Assembly: GCF_050574275.1 (NCBI RefSeq)
Contig: NZ_CP192260.1
Location: forward strand, 372,001-436,000
Reading direction: 5' to 3'
DNA from: Virgibacillus_F flavescens
GTDB lineage: Bacteria > Bacillota > Bacilli > Bacillales > Amphibacillaceae
DNA: 64,000 nt
A program made the translations under genes and the position numbers. The notes beneath the pieces are model-generated. The model made no database searches. It was not told the DNA's origin and worked only from the letters and a program-made list of their open reading frames with translations. Positions 34,903 through 43,083 of the stretch are shown piece after piece (the first letter of the stretch is position 1; each line of letters begins with the position of its first letter).

Positions 34903-35283
34903 CTACTGCATTTTATGTAATGTCTTTTGTTTTAAAATTACTGTGGTAAAAATTCCGCCAATGAGAAATAAAAATAATTTAACAAAGAGTAAAGGAATTA
35001 CAAAAAAGATTGTGTACCCCATTGATACCCACAGCAAAGAGACACCAATTATTTTCGCTTTCAAAGGAATTCCTTTTCCTGCACGGTAATTTTCAATGTA
35101 TGGTCCTATCCACTTATTTGAAATTAACCATTGATACAAACGATCAGAGCTTCTCACAAAGCATGCTGCCGCAAGGAGTAATAGTGGAGTTGTCGGTAAA
35201 AGCGGTAATAGTATGCCGAGTAATCCTAAACCCAAGGATATAAATCCAATTATGATTAACAATATTCGTTTCAGTTGTTTCAT
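34903..35283 (-). CDS. YbaN-family (DUF454) small membrane protein
   Basis: A 126-residue inner-membrane protein. The family motif is clear: GLGLLGILLPLLPTTPLLLL with AAACFVRSSDRLYQWL after it, then NYRAGKGIPLKAKI and two further hydrophobic segments. DUF454 proteins such as E. coli YbaN have no established function. It is first of a pair with the DUF915 hydrolase. Confidence 0.87.
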   Translation of the reverse strand: MKQLKRILLIIIGFISLGLGLLGILLPLLPTTPLLLLAAACFVRSSDRLYQWLISNKWIGPYIENYRAGKGIPLKAKIIGVSLLWVSMGYTIFFVIPLLFVKLFLFLIGGIFTTVILKQKTLHKMQ

Positions 35284-35373
35284 TCTTCACACCAGCTATA
35301 GTAAATTAATTACTTCTAGTATATCATTTCACGGTTTTTATTTCCTCAATAGAATCAATTTATTTTCTTAGAA

Positions 35374-35412
35374 AACTTATGCAGTAAGAAAGGATTTATA
35401 CTTTCTTACTTA
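35374..35412. repeat. Short hairpin repeat (M3) overlapping the hisJ stop codon
   Basis: ACTTATGCAGTAAGAAAG, a GATTTATA loop and CTTTCTTAC form a perfect 9-bp stem at 35384-35409 that includes the hisJ stop codon. It may act as the hisJ terminator. Related sites are at 17678 and 49311. Confidence 0.65.
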
Positions 35413-36209
35413 TTTAAAACAGAATCAATGGAATGAAAAACCGGTACTAAATTTTTGTAAGTGGTGATATAACGAAATCCTATCGTTTTTAACAGTTCGA
35501 CTGATTCCTTGAACTGATACGAAATGGTTTTCTCCATATGGGAGTCTGAACCAATTGTGATTATTTCTCCACCCAGTTCAAAATACAATTCCAGAATATC
35601 TTTGCTTGGCATGCCGTTATTTAAGCCATATCTTACTCCAGATGTATTTAATTCGATTCCCTTTTCAGCAGCAATTATTTCTTTAAAGATTGCTGCGATG
35701 ATTTCAGAACAATTATGATTTACTGGTTCCTGTTTGTATCGTTTTACTAAATCCAGATGTCCCAGGATCGAAAAGTCCTTGAAGTTTCTAACGCAATAGA
35801 GCAGTTCGTTATAATATGCTTCATAGGCATCTTCCGGCTTTCTTCCCCTGAAAAAATCTCCTGAATGCAGATCTTTTTTATTCGCTGTGTGCATCGAACA
35901 GATAATAAAATCAAATTCTTCTTTCTTCATCAATTGTTTATAACGTTCCAGCAAATATGGCTGAACCCCAATTTCCACTCCTTTTCTAATCGTAATTTGA
36001 TCCTGATATTTATTTCGCATTTGATTTATTTTCGTTTCATAACCTGCTAGATCCAAATCAAAATCAATGGTTGGATCGGGATATTCATAGTCGATGTGTT
36101 CGGTGAAACAAATTTCCGCAAGACCTAACTCAATTGCACGATTAATACTTTTTTCCATTGGTGTTTTACAATCCGCGGAAAAATCACTGTGAACATGATA
36201 ATCAAACAT
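35406..36209 (-). CDS. hisJ: Histidinol-phosphatase, PHP type (HisJ)
   Basis: A 267-residue PHP-family metallo-phosphatase. The metal motifs DYHVHSDFSADC (HxH), CFTEHIDYEYP, CSMHTANKKDLH, SILGHLDLVKRY and TIGSDSHMEKTI occur in family order. It removes phosphate from histidinol phosphate, the step before HisD. It diverges from the hisZGDBHAFI-C operon with about 100 bp between, so both may share control. Confidence 0.93.
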   Translation of the reverse strand: MFDYHVHSDFSADCKTPMEKSINRAIELGLAEICFTEHIDYEYPDPTIDFDLDLAGYETKINQMRNKYQDQITIRKGVEIGVQPYLLERYKQLMKKEEFDFIICSMHTANKKDLHSGDFFRGRKPEDAYEAYYNELLYCVRNFKDFSILGHLDLVKRYKQEPVNHNCSEIIAAIFKEIIAAEKGIELNTSGVRYGLNNGMPSKDILELYFELGGEIITIGSDSHMEKTISYQFKESVELLKTIGFRYITTYKNLVPVFHSIDSVLNK

Positions 36210-36226
36210 CTACAACACTCCTTGCG

Positions 36227-36255
36227 TTGACTTTTTCTTTCGATACCACTATACT
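36227..36255 (+). promoter_or_regulatory. Sigma-A-type promoter of the his operon
   Basis: TTGACT (36227-36232) and TATACT (36250-36255) are separated by exactly 17 bp, giving a start point near 36262 and a short leader of about 50 nt, with no room for a T-box. Confidence 0.75.
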
Positions 36256-36273
36256 AACAAATAACTTTAACTA

Positions 36274-36297
36274 GATAAAGCGATAAAGTGATAAAGT
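36274..36297 (+). repeat. Three tandem GATAAAG 8-bp repeats in the his leader
   Basis: GATAAAG begins at 36274, 36282 and 36290 (GATAAAGC, GATAAAGT, GATAAAGT) between the promoter and the hisZ ribosome site. It is in the transcribed leader, where an RNA-binding protein or a slipped-strand change could alter expression. Confidence 0.6.
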
Positions 36298-36311
36298 AAA
36301 AGGGTGGTAGT

Positions 36312-37559
36312 ATGAATCAAGTTAAATTTAATCGATCTGACGGGTTAAACGCAGCTGAGTTTCACAAAAAATCTATAATGCTGCACAGGATAAAGTATAT
36401 TTTTACAACGTTTGGCTACAGTGAAATTGAGACACCGACGTTTGAATCGTATGATGTATACCAATCTATCATTGGGACAGTTGATCGTGACAGTATGGTA
36501 AAAGTTATTGATCCTTCTGGGAAAATTTTGGTTATGCGTCCTGACGTTACGATTCCAATTACGAAAATGCAGGTCTCGGAAGCACCTATCACACTTGAAA
36601 ATCAACGTCTATTCTATACGGAAAATGTTTTTCGCTTGTCTGAAGGCGAACTAGGAAAAAAAGAATGGACCCAAGCAGGCATCGAAAATTTTGCTCCTAG
36701 CTCGGTTGAAACAGACGCTGAAGTTATTGCTTTAGCAGTTCGGGTGCTGCGCAGCATGAAGTTAGGGTCGATTCAAGTTCAAGTTGGTCTGGCAAGTTTT
36801 TTCCGAACGTTATTAGAACAGGTTTCTCTTACTATAGCTGAAAGAAAAGAACTCCTATCGCTCGTTCGCGCGAAAAATATATCGGAGATGGAATTATTTT
36901 TAACAAATCGGGAGGTTCCAGAGAATTTGCTGAAACTTCTACTGGAAATTCCTTATTTATATGGTGAATTTAATCAAGTTGTGGAGCGCGCTAAATCTTT
37001 ACCGTTAAATGATTCCATGAAGGAAGAAATAGAGAAGCTTGAAGCATTACACCACATGTTGAAAATTTATGATGTGGAAAGCTATGTATCACTTGATCTT
37101 GGTCTCATCAATCATATGGATTACTATTCCGGGATCATTTTTCAAGGTTTTATTGAAAATGTCGGCAAGCCAGTCTTGATGGGCGGCAGGTATGATAAAT
37201 TGGCAGCACAAATTGGAGAAACACTCCCTGCCATAGGGTTTGCGTGTGAAGTTGATGTGCTGCTTGATGCTATCGCACAGAAGTCCATATTTGAATCAGT
37301 GGCGCCTCCTGTCGACGCAGTTGTTGTGTATGAATGGTCCAGACAAAAAGAAGCGATTCAAACAGGCGATAAACTGAGGAAAGATGGATTACGTATCATT
37401 GTAACAGCGCAATCTGAGTCTGGTGCTCTGCCAGAAGGGACTCCGGTGATTCGATATGCGAAAACGGACCAGGTGATTGAAAAGGACAGTAGAATGACCC
37501 CTTTCTATGAACCTGACAACCTATCAGAAATACTTAAGCGCAACAAGGAGGAAATGTAA
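36312..37559 (+). CDS. hisZ: ATP phosphoribosyltransferase regulatory subunit HisZ
   Basis: A 415-residue HisRS paralogue. It has class II synthetase-like motifs (FGYSEIETPTFESYDVYQ, VMRPDVTIPITKM and GIIFQGFIENVGKPVLMGGR) but lacks a full tRNA-binding domain. HisZ joins the short HisG to make a regulated hetero-octamer, and a short HisG follows immediately. Start ATG after GGGTGG. First gene of the operon. Confidence 0.93.
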   Translation: MNQVKFNRSDGLNAAEFHKKSIMLHRIKYIFTTFGYSEIETPTFESYDVYQSIIGTVDRDSMVKVIDPSGKILVMRPDVTIPITKMQVSEAPITLENQRLFYTENVFRLSEGELGKKEWTQAGIENFAPSSVETDAEVIALAVRVLRSMKLGSIQVQVGLASFFRTLLEQVSLTIAERKELLSLVRAKNISEMELFLTNREVPENLLKLLLEIPYLYGEFNQVVERAKSLPLNDSMKEEIEKLEALHHMLKIYDVESYVSLDLGLINHMDYYSGIIFQGFIENVGKPVLMGGRYDKLAAQIGETLPAIGFACEVDVLLDAIAQKSIFESVAPPVDAVVVYEWSRQKEAIQTGDKLRKDGLRIIVTAQSESGALPEGTPVIRYAKTDQVIEKDSRMTPFYEPDNLSEILKRNKEEM

Positions 37560-38186
37560 TTGGATTACCTAACGCTAGCTCTTGGCAAAGGACGTACTGC
37601 TATAAAGGCAATTGAGATGCTGCATCAGGCAGGCGTCGAGTTCGAAGATTTTCATCCCAAGTCAAGAAAACTAATATTCTATGATCACAATTTAGGAATA
37701 AAAATGGTTTATGTAAAAGCGATAGATGTTCCCACTTACGTGGATACCGGCGCTGCGGATATTGGTATTGCTGGAAAAGACAACATCCAGGAGTCCAGTT
37801 CCAATTTTTATGACATGATGGATTTAAAATTTGGCGCCTGTCAATTTGTTGTTGCAGGAGTAAATAAAGAAGCATATGCCGGAAAACAAAAACTGAAGGT
37901 CGCTTCCAAATATCCTCGGATAGCAACTGCCTATTTTCAAAAGCAGGGAATAGATACGCAAACGATTAAACTGAATGGCTCAGTAGAACTGGCTCCGTTA
38001 ATTGGAATGGCAGATGTGATTGTCGACATTATGGAAACCGGAACAACACTGAAAGAAAATGGACTAAGCGTATTTGAAACGATTGATCATATCAGCACCC
38101 GCCTGATCGTTAATAAAGCCAGCTTTGCGACAAAGTCCACACGCATTCATGACATATTGAATCGATTACGAACTGTACTGGAGTGA
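37560..38186 (+). CDS. hisG: ATP phosphoribosyltransferase catalytic subunit HisG (short form)
   Basis: A 208-residue short HisG, which needs HisZ. It performs the first committed step, joining ATP and PRPP. Motifs include LALGKGRTAIKAIEML, DTGAADIGIAGKDNI and the PRPP loop DVIVDIMETGTTLKENGL. It begins with TTG directly after the hisZ stop; AAGGAGG lies 8 nt upstream. The C-terminal histidine-binding domain of long HisG is absent, as expected. Confidence 0.95.
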   Translation: MDYLTLALGKGRTAIKAIEMLHQAGVEFEDFHPKSRKLIFYDHNLGIKMVYVKAIDVPTYVDTGAADIGIAGKDNIQESSSNFYDMMDLKFGACQFVVAGVNKEAYAGKQKLKVASKYPRIATAYFQKQGIDTQTIKLNGSVELAPLIGMADVIVDIMETGTTLKENGLSVFETIDHISTRLIVNKASFATKSTRIHDILNRLRTVLE

Positions 38187-38192
38187 ACAAAA

Positions 38193-39464
38193 ATGAAGAT
38201 CATTACGAAGTCAGCATTTTTAGCAGAAAAGAACAGCTCGACAACCATCACGCAGAACCAAACGATTCGTGCACGTGTTGAGGAAATTATTTTGACTGTA
38301 AGGTCTCAAGGGGATCAGGCACTTTTCAACTACACAAAGCAATTCGATGGTGCAGCAATTAATAGCATGGAAGTAACTAAACAGGAAATCGAGGATGCAC
38401 GTAATCTCGTCGGGGAATTGTTTATGGAAGCATTACAAAAAGCAAAACAAAATATCACCACATTTCATGCCGAGCAGCTGCAAGAGTCCTGGTCAATCGG
38501 TGAACGTAACGATGCCTATGTTGGTCAAAAAATCACCCCGCTGGAAAGTGTCGGTGTGTACGTGCCCGGTGGAAAAGCGGCTTACCCGTCTACCGTATTA
38601 ATGAATGTCATTCCAGCCAAACTTGCAGGTGTCTCATCGATTAGCATCGTTACACCACCACAAGCAAACGGCAAAATAAACCCATACGTACTGGCCGCTG
38701 CCGATGAAGCTGGAGCTGACCGGATTTATAAAGTTGGTGGTGCACAGGCTATCGCTGCACTGGCATATGGAACGGAAACAATTAAAAAAGTGAACAAAAT
38801 AGTTGGACCCGGCAACTCCTATGTAGCCCAGGCCAAGAAAATGGTCTTTGGTGATGTTTCTATCGATATGATTGCCGGGCCAAGTGAAATATGTATCGTC
38901 GCTGACAGCTCAGCGGATCCAAGATTTGCTGCTGCAGATCTACTCTCTCAGGCAGAACATGATGAAGAAGCAAGCGCTATTTGCATTACCACATCATACG
39001 AAATGGCTCAGTCCATTCTAACTGAAATAACTCTTCAAACGAAATCGCTTGAACGAAAGAAAATTATACAAGCATCGATTGAGAAAAAAGGACGGATAAT
39101 TGTTTGTGAAACGCTTGAGGAAGCATTTGAAATTGTAAACGAAATCGCACCAGAACATCTGCAGCTCATGATCAAAGAACCGTATAACGCTTTGGAAGCA
39201 ATAAAAAATGCTGGTGCCATTTTCCTTGGAAACTATTCACCAGAAGCGCTGGGAGATTATTTTGCCGGGCCAAACCATACGCTGCCAACAAATGGTACAG
39301 CGGCATTTGCTTCCCCACTTGGCGTATACGATTTCGTCAAAAAATCAAGCGTTATTCAGTATTCGCAAACCGCCCTTGCCGCGGCAGCTGACTCGATTAT
39401 TACATTGGCTGAAGCAGAAGGATTATCTGCACACGCGAATGCAATCCGAGTCAGAAAAAGTTAA
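38193..39464 (+). CDS. hisD: Histidinol dehydrogenase HisD
   Basis: A 423-residue NAD- and zinc-dependent enzyme for the last two steps of histidine synthesis. Motifs: GVYVPGGKAAYPSTVLMNVI, VGGAQAIAALAYGTETI, IAGPSEICIVADS, LLSQAEHDEEA (zinc and catalytic His, Glu) and GPNHTLPTNGTAAFASPLGV. It starts 6 nt after hisG. A 304-bp gap with a 21-bp periodic array separates it from hisB, in contrast to the tight packing elsewhere in the operon. Confidence 0.97.
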   Translation: MKIITKSAFLAEKNSSTTITQNQTIRARVEEIILTVRSQGDQALFNYTKQFDGAAINSMEVTKQEIEDARNLVGELFMEALQKAKQNITTFHAEQLQESWSIGERNDAYVGQKITPLESVGVYVPGGKAAYPSTVLMNVIPAKLAGVSSISIVTPPQANGKINPYVLAAADEAGADRIYKVGGAQAIAALAYGTETIKKVNKIVGPGNSYVAQAKKMVFGDVSIDMIAGPSEICIVADSSADPRFAAADLLSQAEHDEEASAICITTSYEMAQSILTEITLQTKSLERKKIIQASIEKKGRIIVCETLEEAFEIVNEIAPEHLQLMIKEPYNALEAIKNAGAIFLGNYSPEALGDYFAGPNHTLPTNGTAAFASPLGVYDFVKKSSVIQYSQTALAAAADSIITLAEAEGLSAHANAIRVRKS

Positions 39465-39486
39465 AAGAATTACATTACGATGTGAT

Positions 39487-39701
39487 TCGCGCAGGACTAT
39501 GCTGAAATCGCGCATTACTCGTATATTATCGCGCGACGTACGGTAGCTTTCGCGCACTAACATCCCAGATTCGCGCAACACTCACTTGGAATCGCGCGCT
39601 GAGGGAGTTGTGCGCGATTCCTGGCCGCGTGTGCGCGATATTCGATAGGCAGTGCGCGTTTCCTCGCCACGGCTGCGCGATTCTGGCCAAACCTTGCGCG
39701 A
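39487..39701. repeat. 21-bp periodic TCGCGCA array, inverted about its centre (array 2)
   Basis: Six plus-oriented cores TCGCGC(A/G) begin at 39487, 39508, 39529, 39550, 39571 and 39592, each exactly 21 bp apart. Five minus-oriented cores TGCGCG(A/T) begin at 39611, 39632, 39653, 39674 and 39695, again exactly 21 bp apart; the turn-around step is 19 bp. Spacer bases share only a loose AA/AT before each core. It fills the hisD-hisB gap (39465-39768), which holds no gene. The 21-bp step is two helical turns, so all cores of a half face the same way. Confidence 0.9.
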
Positions 39702-39768
39702 CTTGGAACACTCACTGCTCCATAACCTAATAATTAATTTCACCAATTAAAAGAAAGGAAGATATTAC

Positions 39769-40353
39769 ATGCGAACAGCTGAAGTTGAACGTAAAACAAA
39801 CGAAACTTCCATACAGGCTGATTTTACAATTGATGGAAAAGGGAACTCTGCCATTCAAACAGGTGTGGGGTTTTTAGACCATATGTTAACTTTATTCACG
39901 CGACACGGATTATTCGATTTAAATCTTACCTGTGACGGGGACCTTGACGTAGATCAGCACCATTCGGCGGAAGATATTGGGATAGTGTTGGGGCAGGCTC
40001 TGGAACAAGCATTAGGTGTAAAAAAAGGAATTAATCGTTATGCAACCATCATTACGCCAATGGATGAGGCACGGTCGACGATATCCATTGATATCAGTGG
40101 TCGTTCTTATTTGGTTTTCCGTGTAGATGGATTAAAAGATAAAGTTGGTGACTTTGATACCGAACTTGTTGAAGAGTTTTTTCTAGCTTTCACTCGTCAT
40201 GCAAACCTCACGCTTCATATTGAACTGGATTACGGAAAAAACACTCATCATATCATCGAATCAATTTTTAAAGGGTTTGGACGGGCCTTGGACGAGGCAA
40301 CTAAACTGAACCCAAGAATTATAGGCGTACCCTCAACAAAAGGTTCGTTGTAA
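39769..40353 (+). CDS. hisB: Imidazoleglycerol-phosphate dehydratase HisB
   Basis: A 194-residue single-domain IGPD with no histidinol-phosphatase fusion. Metal-binding motifs are GVGFLDHMLTLFTRHG, DQHHSAEDIGIVLG, FFLAFTRHANLTLH and KNTHHIIESIFKGFGRAL. ATG follows AAAGAAAGGAAG. Spacing to hisH is 16 nt. An internal promoter after the array is possible but none is convincing. Confidence 0.96.
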   Translation: MRTAEVERKTNETSIQADFTIDGKGNSAIQTGVGFLDHMLTLFTRHGLFDLNLTCDGDLDVDQHHSAEDIGIVLGQALEQALGVKKGINRYATIITPMDEARSTISIDISGRSYLVFRVDGLKDKVGDFDTELVEEFFLAFTRHANLTLHIELDYGKNTHHIIESIFKGFGRALDEATKLNPRIIGVPSTKGSL

Positions 40354-40369
40354 AAAAGGAGATATCTAT

Positions 40370-40975
40370 ATGATTGCCATTATTGACTACGGCGCAGGAA
40401 ATATTAAAAGCCTGCAGTTTGCTTTTGATAAATTGGATTTGGAAACGTGTGTTACATCTGATAAACAAGTTATCCTTGCAAGTGACGCAATTATATTACC
40501 TGGTGTTGGAGCTTTTAATGATGCAATGAAGGCGCTTGAAGCACATGATCTGCTTGAAGTTCTTAAGCAGGAAGCTCTATCTGGAAAACCTTTCCTTGGT
40601 ATTTGCCTGGGTATGCAATTGTTATATGACCAAAGCTTTGAAGACGGTGTCTGGACCGGTTTAGGGTTACTGAACGGCAAGATTAAACGAATTCCCTCTA
40701 GTGTAAAAGTTCCGCATATGGGCTGGAATACGCTGACACTTCATCAGCAAAGTCCAATACTGAAAAATATAAAGGATCAGGATTATGTATATTTTGTACA
40801 CTCCTACTTTGCAGCAGATTGGAACGAAGATGCACTTATCAGCAGTTGTTTTTATGGTGAAAAATTACCAGCTATTGTACAAAAAAATAATGTCATTGGT
40901 ATGCAATTTCATCCAGAAAAAAGTGGTGAAGCCGGTATACAGTTATTAAAGAACTTCGGGGAGATGATTTCATGA
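40370..40975 (+). CDS. hisH: Imidazole glycerol phosphate synthase glutaminase subunit HisH
   Basis: A 201-residue class I glutamine amidotransferase. Triad: Cys in GICLGMQLLYD, His and Glu in MQFHPEKSGEAG. It supplies ammonia to HisF. AAAGGAGAT precedes the start; the end overlaps hisA by 4 bp (ATGA). Confidence 0.96.
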   Translation: MIAIIDYGAGNIKSLQFAFDKLDLETCVTSDKQVILASDAIILPGVGAFNDAMKALEAHDLLEVLKQEALSGKPFLGICLGMQLLYDQSFEDGVWTGLGLLNGKIKRIPSSVKVPHMGWNTLTLHQQSPILKNIKDQDYVYFVHSYFAADWNEDALISSCFYGEKLPAIVQKNNVIGMQFHPEKSGEAGIQLLKNFGEMIS

Positions 40976-41694
40976 TACTATTTCCAGCTATTGATCTACT
41001 GGATGGGAAATGTGTTCGACTTACACAGGGTGATTATGAACAGGAACAAATTTACAGCGACTCACCTGTTGACGTGGCAAAACGGTGGGAAAATCAGGGC
41101 GCATCGTACATTCACATTGTTGATTTGGATGGTGCGAAAACAGGAAACATGACTAACCTTTCAACAATTGAATCAATCGTCCATGCAGTCCAGATCCCTG
41201 TCCAGGTTGGAGGCGGAATCCGCTCATTGCAAAGCCTTCAAAATTATCAATCGATTGGCGTCTCCCGGATGATTATCGGGACCGCAGCTATTGAAGATAA
41301 GAATTTTTTGCGAACGGCTGTATCAACCTATGGTGAGAAAATCGCAGTTTCGATCGACGCTAGAAATGGCATGGTAGCGACAAATGGCTGGATTGAAACC
41401 AGCGAAGTTTCAGCCCTTGATTTAGTAAAGGAACTGAATGAACTTGGCGTGCAAACTATCATTTACACCGATATTATGAAAGACGGAATGCTATCAGGTC
41501 CAAATTTTAAAGAACTCGACATCATCAACCAACGAACTGGACAGAATATCATCGCTTCTGGAGGAGTGTCTAATGTTGATGATATTAAACAATTGGAAGC
41601 AATGGATATGTACGGTGCAATTGTCGGAAAAGCTTTATATAATGGCTCCCTTTCATTGGAAGTACTCCTGAATGGTGATATCAATGTTAGCTAA
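40972..41694 (+). CDS. hisA: ProFAR isomerase HisA
   Basis: A 240-residue TIM barrel. Catalytic Asp residues lie in PAIDLLDGKCVRL (N-terminal) and in the IIYTDIMKDGMLSGPN half; phosphate-binding loops are VQVGGGIRS and IIASGGVSN. It isomerises ProFAR to PRFAR. It overlaps hisH by 4 bp and hisF by 11 bp. Confidence 0.96.
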   Translation: MILFPAIDLLDGKCVRLTQGDYEQEQIYSDSPVDVAKRWENQGASYIHIVDLDGAKTGNMTNLSTIESIVHAVQIPVQVGGGIRSLQSLQNYQSIGVSRMIIGTAAIEDKNFLRTAVSTYGEKIAVSIDARNGMVATNGWIETSEVSALDLVKELNELGVQTIIYTDIMKDGMLSGPNFKELDIINQRTGQNIIASGGVSNVDDIKQLEAMDMYGAIVGKALYNGSLSLEVLLNGDINVS

Positions 41695-42457
41695 ACGAAT
41701 TATTCCATGTCTGGATGTGAACCAGGGTCGTGTTGTGAAAGGTAAAAAGTTTCAAAACATACAGGATGTAGCGGATCCTGTGGAACTCGCGAAGCGCTAT
41801 AGTGAAGAAGGCGCAGACGAGCTTGTTTTTTACGATATAACCGCTTCAAGCGATGAGCGGGATATTTTCCTCGATATCGTGGAGAAGGTTGCTGCTGAAA
41901 TTACAATCCCATTCACAGTTGGTGGCGGTATTCGCACAGTCCAGGACGTTCATCGTGTCCTTCGTGCTGGTGCGGATAAAGTATCTATAAACAGTGCTGC
42001 TGTTAAAAATCCTGCGTTATTGACAGATGCGGCGCTAAAGTTTGGGAGCCAGTGTATCGTCCTTTCGATCGATGCAAAAACAACTGAAAATAACGAAAGC
42101 GCTGTTTTTCTAAATGGAGGTCGAGTGAACACACATATGAATGCTTTAGAATGGGCAAAACGCGGCGCAGAGCTTGGTGCAGGTGAGCTGGTAATTAATG
42201 CGATGGATACCGATGGAGTCAAAGAAGGCTACGATATAAGTTTAATAAAAAAAATATCTGAAATCGTTACAATTCCAGTCGTGGCAAGCGGTGGAGCGGG
42301 TACCATGAAGCACTTTGCTGATGTGTTAAAAGAAGGTAAAGCAGACGCTGCGCTTGCTGCATCTGTTTTCCACTATAACGAAATTCAGATTCCAGAATTA
42401 AAAGACTATCTAATACGTAACGATATCGCGATAAGGGGTGTGAAAGCATGGATATAA
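41684..42457 (+). CDS. hisF: Imidazole glycerol phosphate synthase cyclase subunit HisF
   Basis: A 257-residue TIM barrel. Catalytic Asp is in IIPCLDVNQGRVVKG, the second in VLSIDAKT; phosphate loops are FTVGGGIRT and VVASGGAGTM. It makes IGP and AICAR from PRFAR and ammonia. ATG 41684 matches family starts (MLAKRIIPCLDV); an upstream in-frame ATG at 41672 lacks support. Confidence 0.96.
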   Translation: MLAKRIIPCLDVNQGRVVKGKKFQNIQDVADPVELAKRYSEEGADELVFYDITASSDERDIFLDIVEKVAAEITIPFTVGGGIRTVQDVHRVLRAGADKVSINSAAVKNPALLTDAALKFGSQCIVLSIDAKTTENNESAVFLNGGRVNTHMNALEWAKRGAELGAGELVINAMDTDGVKEGYDISLIKKISEIVTIPVVASGGAGTMKHFADVLKEGKADAALAASVFHYNEIQIPELKDYLIRNDIAIRGVKAWI

Positions 42458-43083
42458 ATGAACTTAGCTTTGATGAGAATGGTCTGATTCCAGCGATCAT
42501 ACAGGATGCAACAACAGGCGATGTGCTGATGTTTGCCTATATGAATGAAGAATCGCTGTCAAAGACGCTTGAGACAAATGAGACGTGGTTTTACAGCCGG
42601 TCAAGACAATCCTTGTGGAATAAAGGGGAAACATCTGGTAATAAGCAATCTGTTCAAAAGATTTCCTATGATTGTGACGCAGATTCATTATTAATTCAGG
42701 TTGATCCTAATGGCCCTGCTTGCCATACAGGTGAAGATTCCTGTTTTTACCGTACACTTGCTGAAAACAACTCTTATGAACGTAATGTTATGCACACATT
42801 GACCGAAAAGATCACAGAACGACGAGAGGATCCTGTATCAGGTTCTTATACAACGTACTTATTCACTGAAGGAATCGATAAAGTACTGAAAAAAATTGGG
42901 GAAGAAACGAGCGAAGTGATCATCGGTGCAAAAAACAATGATAAACAGGAAGTTGTATGGGAAATTGCCGATCTGACTTATCACACGCTTGTTTTAATGG
43001 AAATTCTCGGTGTAAGCATTAATGATATAAAGAAAGAGTTATATAAACGCCATGTTCAAAAAGAAGGTAATGACAGTGAATAA
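42448..43083 (+). CDS. hisI: Bifunctional PRA-CH / PRA-PH enzyme HisI (HisIE)
   Basis: A 211-residue fusion. The N-terminal cyclohydrolase part (about 1-115) has VLMFAYMNEESLSKTLET, WFYSRSRQSLWNKGETSGN and the metal ligands DCDADSLLIQV and GPACHTGEDSCF. The C-terminal pyrophosphohydrolase part (about 125-205) has LFTEGIDKVLKKIGEETSEV and WEIADLTYHTLVLM. These catalyse steps 2 and 3. It overlaps both hisF (10 bp) and hisC (8 bp). Confidence 0.96.
   Translation: MDINELSFDENGLIPAIIQDATTGDVLMFAYMNEESLSKTLETNETWFYSRSRQSLWNKGETSGNKQSVQKISYDCDADSLLIQVDPNGPACHTGEDSCFYRTLAENNSYERNVMHTLTEKITERREDPVSGSYTTYLFTEGIDKVLKKIGEETSEVIIGAKNNDKQEVVWEIADLTYHTLVLMEILGVSINDIKKELYKRHVQKEGNDSE

Noticed and set aside
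39487..39701. CRISPR array (regular spacing of 21 bp)
   Set aside because: The conserved unit is only 6-7 bp, total period is 21 bp, cores reverse orientation midway and no cas genes are near. CRISPR repeats are over 20 bp with spacers over 25 bp.
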